In this document: one piece after another, positions 8,891 through 15,134 of the stretch
Position numbering within the stretch: position 1 is the first letter of the stretch
Layout: the number at the start of each line of letters is the position of its first letter
DNA from: Caulobacteraceae bacterium
GTDB taxonomy: Bacteria > Pseudomonadota > Alphaproteobacteria > Caulobacterales > Caulobacteraceae
Direction of reading: 5' to 3'
Assembly: GCA_027489335.1 (NCBI GenBank)
Contig: JAIXZX010000013.1
Span: forward strand, 180,475-244,474
DNA length: 64,000 nt
Notes under the pieces: model-generated
The model's database searches: none
The model's input: the letters and a program-made list of their open reading frames with translations, nothing else
What the model was told of the DNA's origin: nothing
Program-made: the position numbers and the translations under genes

Positions 8891-9439
8891 ATGCCCGATC
8901 CCCAGCCCGCCTCCGTCTATGACCTCGACCACAAGGCCGAGGTGGAGAACCTCGCCACCTTCGCCGTGCTCGTGGACAACGAACCCGGCGTCCTGCACCG
9001 GCTGGTCGGGCTGTTCGCCGCCCGGGGCTACAATATCGAGAGCCTGACGGTCGCCGAGACCGACCGCAACGCCCACACCAGCCGGGTGACCATCGTCACC
9101 CGCGGCACGCCCCATGTGCTCGGCCAGATTGAGGCGCAGCTGGAGAAGATGGTCTCCACCCGCCACGTCCAGGACGTGACCCGGGACCCCAACGGCCTGG
9201 AGCGGGAACTGGCCCTGGTGAAGGTCAAGAGCCTCGGCGCCGAGCGGGTCGAGGCCCTGCGGGTGGCCGACATCTTCCGCGCCCGGGTGATCGACACCAC
9301 CCATGAGAGCTTCGTCTTCGAGATCACCGGCGCGCCCAACAAGATCGACAAGTTCGCCGAACTGATGCGGCCGCTGGGTCTGGTGGAACTGTCGCGCACC
9401 GGCGTGCTTTCCATCACGCGGGGGGCCGACGCCCTCTAG
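8891..9439 (+). CDS. ilvN: Acetolactate synthase, small regulatory subunit
   Basis: A 182-residue regulatory subunit (called ilvN in Caulobacter, ilvH elsewhere). It binds valine and sets the feedback inhibition and activity of IlvB. The ACT domain starts AVLVDNEPGVLHRLVGLFAARGYNIESLTV, and the C-terminal ALS_ss_C domain includes a motif near RVIDTTHESFVFEITG. The ATG at 8891 follows a purine-rich AGAGAAGAGA and is preferred over the TTG one codon earlier. It belongs to the ilvB transcript. Confidence 0.95.
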   Translation: MPDPQPASVYDLDHKAEVENLATFAVLVDNEPGVLHRLVGLFAARGYNIESLTVAETDRNAHTSRVTIVTRGTPHVLGQIEAQLEKMVSTRHVQDVTRDPNGLERELALVKVKSLGAERVEALRVADIFRARVIDTTHESFVFEITGAPNKIDKFAELMRPLGLVELSRTGVLSITRGADAL

Positions 9440-9448
9440 GAGTACGGC

Positions 9449-10270
9449 ATGGCCAGCAGGATGCAGCGAGCGGCCCTAGGACTGGCCCTCAGCCTCATGG
9501 CCGCCACCCCGAGCCTCGCCCAACAGACCTATGTAATCCCGTCCGCGGGTTCGCCCTACCCGCCCCCGGATCCCCGGGACTGGTGGAGCGCCGAGCGCCC
9601 GCCGCTCGCCGACGCCGCCGATCCGATGGCCCGGCGACGACTGCCCCGCGCAGGCCCGCCGCCGGTGGTCACGCCTGTCGAACCCACCCTCTACCGCCTC
9701 TGGGGCCTGCCGCCCCTGCAGACCCAGGTGGTCTATGGCGGCGAGGCGATGATTGAGGTCTGGCGCAGGCCCTCCAACAGCGTCGACCAGATGGTCATTC
9801 GCCTGACCGCCCGGCGCGACGGCAAGGCCTTCGCCCAGGTCCGCGCCGGCCGCGCCTGCTGCGAGCCGGACATCGCCCGGCGAGTGGGGTTCGATGTGGA
9901 GCTTCCCGCCGGCTATCGCAGCCGCATCCAGGAACTGGCGACATCCCCAGCCTGGAACAGCCCCCGGGACGCTGTAGCCCAGGAGGGAAGCGCCAGTGTC
10001 GGCTCCATCTGTCTGGACGGCGTGGCCTATGACCTCATTCGGCTGACCGAGGACGCCGGGGGGGTCCTGCGCCGCGACTGCGAGGACGCCGAGGTAGGTG
10101 AAGTGGCAGACCTGCTGGAAACCGCGTTCGGCGCCGCCCTGGGCTACGAGCCGCGGATCGACGTCCTGTTGCCCAATGGCGCGGACTTCTCCCGGGAGCG
10201 GGCGGCCTATGAGGCTCTGATCGTCGGAGGTGGCCGCATCAAGCCCGAGGACCCGCCCCGGGCGCCCTAG
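9449..10270 (+). CDS. Uncharacterised secreted protein downstream of ilvN
   Basis: A 273-residue protein with a clear Sec signal peptide (hydrophobic ALGLALSLMAATPSLAQ; cleavage likely after SLA). After that comes a proline-rich stretch (~residues 35-75), then a folded part with CC at ~136-137 and single Cys further on that could form disulfides. I do not recognise a domain. Its start lies 9 bp after the ilvN stop with AGGAG partly overlapping that stop codon, so it is probably translated from the ilv transcript, though a periplasmic protein has no obvious role in branched-chain synthesis. It is followed by the ssrA promoter. Confidence 0.75.
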   Translation: MASRMQRAALGLALSLMAATPSLAQQTYVIPSAGSPYPPPDPRDWWSAERPPLADAADPMARRRLPRAGPPPVVTPVEPTLYRLWGLPPLQTQVVYGGEAMIEVWRRPSNSVDQMVIRLTARRDGKAFAQVRAGRACCEPDIARRVGFDVELPAGYRSRIQELATSPAWNSPRDAVAQEGSASVGSICLDGVAYDLIRLTEDAGGVLRRDCEDAEVGEVADLLETAFGAALGYEPRIDVLLPNGADFSRERAAYEALIVGGGRIKPEDPPRAP

Positions 10271-10286
10271 GCCCGCGCGAAAGCCC

Positions 10287-10315
10287 TTCAAATTCCAGGC
10301 GCCCCACCCTATATT
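10287..10315 (+). promoter_or_regulatory. Candidate promoter of ssrA (TTCAAA - 17 bp - TATATT)
   Basis: TTCAAA (10287-10292) and TATATT (10310-10315) are separated by 17 bp and lie just before the first tmRNA piece. The AT-rich -10 box stands out from GC-rich surroundings. Confidence 0.5.
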
Positions 10316-10320
10316 CAACC

Positions 10321-10610
10321 TGTCCGGTTCGCCGGACTATGGAGATAAACGCGCACGTCATAAGCGGACTGGACCCGGGTGCGATTCCCGGCGGCTCCAC
10401 CAAATCCTTCCCCGGGTATCGCCGGGAAGTCTGGGGCCGATCAGCATCGACAGACGTCTAAAGGTGTTGCTTTCTCTCGGCTTGGCCCACCGTTTCGGGC
10501 CTTTATCTAAATGCGAACGATAACTTCGCTGAAGAAGTCCGTCTGGCTGCGTAAGCGGTCCGATAGATTTCGACATAAACTCCTAGCGTCTTAGCAGCGT
10601 TAGGCGGGGC
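10321..10610 (+). ncRNA. ssrA: Circularly permuted, two-piece tmRNA
   Basis: The tRNA-like 3' half comes first: a T-arm of CCGGG/CCCGG around 10374-10390, then the acceptor strand ending CGGCTCCACCA at 10402. About 30 bases of spacer with a GC hairpin follow and should be cut out. The 5' half starts GGGGCCG at 10433, and its seven bases pair with CGGCTCC (10392-10398, one G-U pair). It contains the mRNA-like tag frame at 10513-10554 and ends after a hairpin at 10582-10604. This is the alphaproteobacterial permuted form. tmRNA frees stalled ribosomes and tags the unfinished protein for proteolysis. Exact mature ends are estimated; the first piece is about 82 bases. Confidence 0.93.
10513..10554 (+). 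other. tmRNA proteolysis-tag reading frame
   Basis: From the resume codon GCG the frame reads ANDNFAEEVRLAA followed by TAA. With the alanine carried by tmRNA itself, the full tag is AANDNFAEEVRLAA. As I recall it, the Caulobacter crescentus tag is AANDNFAEEFAVAA. The SspB-binding N-terminal part is therefore unchanged and the terminal Ala-Ala that ClpX needs is kept, while three residues between them differ (VRL in place of FAV). Confidence 0.9.
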
Positions 10611-10671
10611 CGGGAGGGGGCCTTGCAACAGAACCCCTCCACCTTTCCCCATCATCCCCGTCACACACCGA

Positions 10672-11772
10672 TCAGTCGAAGCCCGCCGGCCGCTGGCCGC
10701 CGCACATGGCGTTGCGTTCGGCCGGCAGCAGCAGGACGTAGTCGGGCGCCTCGTCCTCGACGACGCGCCAGTCGAATCCACAGCCGTTCATGTGGATCCA
10801 GACCAAGCGGCCGACCCGCTCAGCGATGAGCGAGGGGAAGAAGTCGGCGGTGTAGCTGTCGCCGATGATCAACACCGTCGGCCCCGGGACGGCGCGCTCC
10901 ACCGCAAAGGTCGGCATGGGGCCGCCATAGGCCGCCAGGTCTCGCCGCACGGCCCCTTCGGGCAGGCTGGTGCGGTGATGGATCGTCAGGGTTTCGATGG
11001 CCGGCGGCATGCCCGCCATCCGCGGCAGGTCGCCATCATCGGTGCGGATCTCGCCCCAGGTCAGTTCGGACTGCGACCAGCCCCAATCGGGCTGGCCCAG
11101 GGCCGCGACCATCCGGTTATAGGCCGCCAGCGCGCCCCAGGGGGTCCAGTGGCTGTCATAGAGGCGATAGGCCTGGTCCTCCGTCGCCGCCTCGCGCAGG
11201 GCGGGCCGCAGGTCGATGGCTGGGGCTGCGCAGCCCTCCAGCCCCTGCAAGATCAGATCGTGATCATTGGGGGTTATGGCGGGCCGGGCCCACGGCGGGG
11301 TCTGGTCGGTCAGAATGGTCCCTGGCGAGGGCGCCAGCCCGGTGGCGAACCGGGTCCCCCGGGCCGCCAGTCGGCGCGAAACCTCACAGACGAAATCAAC
11401 ATAGTCGGCGGCCCGCTCGGGATCGACATCCTGGCCGGTGGAGCGCAGCAGCCCTTCCGTCAGGAACATCTGGCCGCCCTCACCCATGACGGCCATGGCC
11501 TGGGCCGGCGCCGTGACGCCCAGGCGGCGCTCCAGCCGCGCGCCGAGCCAGATGGCCGGCTCGCGCAGGACGAAGTGGTCGGCCAGGAAGGCGTCCACCG
11601 CCCGCGGGGCATGTCGCCAGTCCGCCAGGGTCTGCGGCATGCTGGGCGGCGGCGCCAGCATCCGGTTTTCTTCCCGCGACACCGTCTGCAAAGGAAGGAA
11701 CGGCATGGCCAGGACCGGCAGCGCCAGCACCGCCATGACGCCCAGGATCAGGAACCGTCGAGGATCAAACAC
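10672..11772 (-). CDS. AlgJ/AlgX-like SGNH-fold acetyltransferase
   Basis: A 366-residue protein with an N-terminal signal anchor (residues ~6-28), so its body is periplasmic. Family marks are REENRML near residue 35, a DSHWTPWGA block (catalytic Asp/His in AlgJ/AlgX) and IIGDSYTADFF with the nucleophilic serine. Such proteins move acetyl groups onto exported polysaccharides, receiving them from a membrane MBOAT partner. Exactly that partner lies 12 bp upstream in the same operon. The polysaccharide is unknown because no glycosyltransferase genes are nearby. The gene converges on ssrA. Confidence 0.85.
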   Translation of the reverse strand: MFDPRRFLILGVMAVLALPVLAMPFLPLQTVSREENRMLAPPPSMPQTLADWRHAPRAVDAFLADHFVLREPAIWLGARLERRLGVTAPAQAMAVMGEGGQMFLTEGLLRSTGQDVDPERAADYVDFVCEVSRRLAARGTRFATGLAPSPGTILTDQTPPWARPAITPNDHDLILQGLEGCAAPAIDLRPALREAATEDQAYRLYDSHWTPWGALAAYNRMVAALGQPDWGWSQSELTWGEIRTDDGDLPRMAGMPPAIETLTIHHRTSLPEGAVRRDLAAYGGPMPTFAVERAVPGPTVLIIGDSYTADFFPSLIAERVGRLVWIHMNGCGFDWRVVEDEAPDYVLLLPAERNAMCGGQRPAGFD

Positions 11773-11784
11773 CGGTCATCCTCC

Positions 11785-13185
11785 CTAGAACCTGAAATAG
11801 AGGAACGGGCTGTAGGTCCCCTGGGCCACCCGCAGCAGGGCCAGGACCAGCAGCAGGACCACACCAGCAGTGTCGATCCAGGCCCGGCTCGAGGGGCCAG
11901 GCCGCACCCGCCAGGGCAGGCCAAACACCGCCAAGGCGCCCGCCGCCGGGATCAGCCACAGGTGGATCGGCTGGAAGGCTACCGCGGTGGCCGCGCTCAG
12001 CGCGCCAAACCCGTGCAGCCCCGCCATGCCGGCCCAGACCTCGCTGGCGCGGGCCAGGCTCTCGGCCCGGAACAGCACCCAGCCCAGGATCACCACCAGA
12101 AGGGCGTAGCCCCAGGCGACCGGCGAAGGCGCCGCCTTCAGCCAACGACCCAGACCCGCCCGCTCCAGGACCAGGAAGGCGCCATGCCACGCGCCCCAGA
12201 GCACGAAGGTCCAGGCCGCCCCGTGCCAGAGCCCGCACAGCAGGAACACGACCACCAGATTGCGCCAGGTCTTCCAGGCCGGCCCCCGATTTCCGCCGAG
12301 GGGAATGTAGAGATAGTCCCGGAACCAGGTGGACAGACTGATATGCCAGCGGCGCCAGAATTCGGTGATCGAGGTCGAGGCGTAGGGGGTGCGAAAGTTC
12401 CGCGGCAGGCTGAAGCCGAAGATGATCGCCAGGCCGATGGCCATGGTCGAATAGCCGGCGAAGTCGAAATAGATCTGCAGGGTGTAGGCGCTCGCCCCGA
12501 GCCAAGCCTCGACCAGACCGGGCTTTGCGCTCTGGTCGAACACGGCGTCGGCCACCGGCGCCAGGGTGTCGGCGATCAGGAGCTTCTGGGCCAGGCCGAT
12601 GATGAAAATCCGCATGCCCGCCGAGGCGCGGCCCAGGCTGTGGCGGCGCAGGACCAGCCGCCTGGCGATGGTCTTGTAGCGGACGATGGGCCCGGCGATC
12701 AGCTGGGGGAAGAGCGCGATGTAGAGGGCCACCTGAGAGAGATTTCGGTTGGCCGGAAACCGCCGCCGATAGGTGTCCATCAGATAGGACAGGCAGTGGA
12801 AGGTGAAGAAGGAGATGCCCAGGGGCAACGGGATCTGTGGTCGCGGGACGCTCAGGCCGGCCGGCGCCAGCACAAGGTTGAGACTGTCGGCCAGGAAACC
12901 GGCGTATTTGAACAGGCTGAGCGCGGCCAGATTGACGCCGACCGCAGCGATGAGCGCTGACTTCCGCGACGGACCGTCGCGGGCGTCGATGGCCAGGGCC
13001 GCGCCATAGTTGACCACGGTCATGGCCGCCATCAGCGCCACGTAGGCCGGCTCGCCCCAGGCGTAGAAGATGAGGGAGGCCGCGATCAGGACCGCATTGC
13101 GCGTCGCCATGGTGCGGCTGGCGAAATAGGCGGCCAGGCACAGCGGCAGAAAGACGAACAGAAAACTCGGCGACGCAAACAACAT
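11785..13185 (-). CDS. MBOAT-family O-acyltransferase, AlgI-like
   Basis: A 466-residue polytopic inner-membrane protein starting with the family-typical MLFASPSFLFVFLPLCL. Conserved blocks include LFPQLIAGPIVRY, FAGYSTMAIGLAIIFGF, ITEFWRRWHISLSTWFRDYLYIPLGGN and LLCGLWHGAAWTF, the last with the catalytic histidine. These are the AlgI/PatA/DltB-type signatures of membrane acyltransferases that pass acetyl groups from the cytoplasm to the periplasmic side. It is the first gene of a two-gene operon with the AlgJ-like protein and is divergent from sspB. Confidence 0.92.
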   Translation of the reverse strand: MLFASPSFLFVFLPLCLAAYFASRTMATRNAVLIAASLIFYAWGEPAYVALMAAMTVVNYGAALAIDARDGPSRKSALIAAVGVNLAALSLFKYAGFLADSLNLVLAPAGLSVPRPQIPLPLGISFFTFHCLSYLMDTYRRRFPANRNLSQVALYIALFPQLIAGPIVRYKTIARRLVLRRHSLGRASAGMRIFIIGLAQKLLIADTLAPVADAVFDQSAKPGLVEAWLGASAYTLQIYFDFAGYSTMAIGLAIIFGFSLPRNFRTPYASTSITEFWRRWHISLSTWFRDYLYIPLGGNRGPAWKTWRNLVVVFLLCGLWHGAAWTFVLWGAWHGAFLVLERAGLGRWLKAAPSPVAWGYALLVVILGWVLFRAESLARASEVWAGMAGLHGFGALSAATAVAFQPIHLWLIPAAGALAVFGLPWRVRPGPSSRAWIDTAGVVLLLVLALLRVAQGTYSPFLYFRF

Positions 13186-13330
13186 GACCGGCCCCCGCCG
13201 CGGGCGCGGACACTAGACAATCCCCGCCCGCGCGCCAACCACCGTCATGGCCCGCCCGCGATGCAACGCGCGCTTGCGCCCCGGCGCCGAAACGCTACCC
13301 TCCGGCCAGCAGATCGCAGGCGGAGACCCC

Positions 13331-13825
13331 ATGGCCCAAGAGCCCCCGGCCCAAGACCAGATGCACTATGAGGCGATGGCCCAAGAAGCCTTGCGCGGCG
13401 TGGTCAAGGCTGCGCTCAAGCGCGCGGCCTCGCCGGAGGGCCTGCCGGGCGCCCACCACTTCTATGTGACGTTCAAGACTGACGCGCCGGGCGTGTCGGG
13501 GCCTGTGGACCTGCTGTCCAAATATCCTGATGAGATGACCATCGTCCTGCAGCACCAGTACTGGGACCTGGCGCCGGGCGAGACCTTCTTTTCGGTCACC
13601 CTGAAATTTGGCGGCCAGCCCAAGCGGGTGTCCGTGCCCTATGCGGCGGTCTCGCGGTTCTATGATCCCAGCGTGCAGTTCCTGCTGCAGTTCGAGGCCG
13701 CCACCGATGGCGCCGCCCCTGCCGCGGGCGAAGCCGGCGACGCCGCCCCGGCCGCCGCCGCGCCCGAAACGCCCGCCGATCCGGCCGAAAAGGTCATTTC
13801 CCTCGACCAGTTCCGCAAGAAATAG
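13331..13825 (+). CDS. sspB: SspB, alpha-type ClpXP adaptor for tmRNA-tagged proteins
   Basis: A 164-residue cytosolic protein matching the alphaproteobacterial SspB family. A conserved dimer/peptide-binding domain runs from MHYEAMAQEALRGVVKAAL through the HHFYVTFKT and SVPYAAVSRFYDPSVQFLLQF blocks. An Ala/Pro/Glu-rich flexible linker follows, and the short basic tail ISLDQFRKK tethers the protein to ClpX. It binds the tmRNA tag and brings tagged proteins to ClpXP. I chose ATG 13331, where homology begins; the upstream open frame lacks it. The tmRNA gene lies only ~3 kb away. The next gene starts 5 bp after its stop. Confidence 0.93.
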   Translation: MAQEPPAQDQMHYEAMAQEALRGVVKAALKRAASPEGLPGAHHFYVTFKTDAPGVSGPVDLLSKYPDEMTIVLQHQYWDLAPGETFFSVTLKFGGQPKRVSVPYAAVSRFYDPSVQFLLQFEAATDGAAPAAGEAGDAAPAAAAPETPADPAEKVISLDQFRKK

Positions 13826-13830
13826 GCCCC

Positions 13831-14301
13831 ATGACCGACGTCGCCGCCACCGAGCCTGAAGCGCTGACGGACGAGGCCATCCTGGCCCGCTTCCTGCGCA
13901 CCAAAAACCAGCCCACGGGATCTCAGACCCTCGGCTTCCAGATGGTCGCGGTCAGTCAGGCCGAAAAAATGGTCGAGGTGGCCTTCGACGCCAAGGCCGA
14001 GCTCTTGCTCAACCCCATGAAGCAGATCCAGGGCGGCTATCTCTGCGCCATGCTGGACGAAGCGATGTCGGTGGCCTGCATGGTCGCCTCGGGCATGACC
14101 CATGTCGCCCCGACCCTGGAGATGAAGACCAGCTTCCTGCGGCCGGCCATGCCTGGCCAGATCAAGGGGATCGGTCGCGTCGTCAAATGGGGCCGCAGCA
14201 TCGCCTTCACCGAGGGCGAGCTCTACGACCCTGAGGGCCGACTGCTGGCCAAGGCGACGGGAACGGCCCTGCCCACCCCGTTCAAATCCTACAAGAGCTG
14301 A
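13831..14301 (+). CDS. PaaI-family hotdog-fold thioesterase
   Basis: A 156-residue protein with the hotdog motif QGGYLCAMLDEAMSVAC near residues 69-86, followed by PTLEMKTSFLRPAMPG and GRSIAFTEGELYD, typical of the PaaI/YbgC-like acyl-CoA thioesterases. It probably hydrolyses a small or aromatic acyl-CoA, but the substrate is not evident. It starts 5 bp downstream of sspB and ends 1 bp before the C13-type peptidase gene, so the three may form one transcript, without an obvious functional link. Confidence 0.85.
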   Translation: MTDVAATEPEALTDEAILARFLRTKNQPTGSQTLGFQMVAVSQAEKMVEVAFDAKAELLLNPMKQIQGGYLCAMLDEAMSVACMVASGMTHVAPTLEMKTSFLRPAMPGQIKGIGRVVKWGRSIAFTEGELYDPEGRLLAKATGTALPTPFKSYKS

Positions 14302-14302
14302 C

Positions 14303-15088
14303 GTGACCCGCCAGCGCGCCGGTCTGAGGTTTCGGATCTGCGCCCTGGCGCTCGGCCTCGCCTGCGGCCTGCTCACAGCCACCCCAAGCCTGGCCGCCCC
14401 ATTCGAGTCCTGGGCCGCCGTGGTGGTCGCCGGCGACTCCAAGGGCTCCCTTGGCGGGCCGACCGAAGCCTTCGACAACGCCCGCCGCGACATCGCCAAG
14501 GCCTTTTCCGGGCTTGGCCTCGCGCCGGCCCAGATCGTCCAGTTCTCCGTCCGCCCAGAGGCCGAGCGCGCCCAGAGGCCCCAGAAATCCACGGTCCGCG
14601 GGATCTATGACAGCCTGGGCGCCATGGCGCCCGCCGCGGCAGGCTGCCTCGTCTATTTCACCTCCCACGGGGATCCCCGTGGGGTGCTGGTGGACGACCA
14701 GATCCTGCCGCCGGCCATCCTCGGGGCGATGCTCGACCGCAGTTGCGGGACCAAGCCCACCGTGGTCGTGATCTCCGCCTGCTTCTCCGGCGTCTTTGTG
14801 CCGGCCCTGGCCAAGCCCAACCGCATGATCCTGACCGCGGCCCGTCCCGATCGCACCTCGTTCGGCTGCGGCGAGGCCGACACCTATCCGTATTTCGACG
14901 CCTGCTTCCTGTCGGCCCTGAGCCAGGTGGGGGACTTCATCGCTCTGGGCCGAGCGGTCGGGGTCTGCGTGCGGGACCGGGAGCGGGAGGCGGGCCTGAC
15001 CCCGCCATCAGAGCCTCAGGTGTGGATCGGTCCACAGCTTCGGCCGCTTCTGCCCCTGCTGTCCTTCCCGAGCGCCCCATCCCGGTAA
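14303..15088 (+). CDS. Secreted C13-family (legumain/caspase-like) cysteine peptidase
   Basis: A 261-residue protein with GTG start and signal peptide (hydrophobic residues ~11-31, cleavage near LAA). The mature part opens SWAAVVVAGD. The catalytic pair of clan CD stands out: His122 in YFTSHGD and Cys160 in VISACFSG, each at the end of a hydrophobic strand as in legumain, caspases and bacterial C13 proteins. Peptidases of this fold usually cleave after Asn or Asp; the natural substrate is unknown. The GTG sits 1 bp after the thioesterase stop, and a membrane serine hydrolase follows 46 bp later. Confidence 0.82.
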   Translation: MTRQRAGLRFRICALALGLACGLLTATPSLAAPFESWAAVVVAGDSKGSLGGPTEAFDNARRDIAKAFSGLGLAPAQIVQFSVRPEAERAQRPQKSTVRGIYDSLGAMAPAAAGCLVYFTSHGDPRGVLVDDQILPPAILGAMLDRSCGTKPTVVVISACFSGVFVPALAKPNRMILTAARPDRTSFGCGEADTYPYFDACFLSALSQVGDFIALGRAVGVCVRDREREAGLTPPSEPQVWIGPQLRPLLPLLSFPSAPSR

Positions 15089-15134
15089 TTGGACGCCTTG
15101 GACGCCCCGTCGCGGCGCCCTAGAAGGGGGACTC

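Noticed and set aside
10370..10402. A tRNA 3' end with CCA that could be an ordinary tRNA gene
   Set aside because: No anticodon or D arm lies upstream; its acceptor pairs with GGGGCCG downstream and a tag frame follows, which is permuted tmRNA.
10792..12960. A 722-codon open frame on the plus strand opposite the acyltransferase genes
   Set aside because: It is the antisense shadow of two well-recognised genes in GC-rich DNA; the translation is Arg/Gly/Gln-rich without any family pattern.
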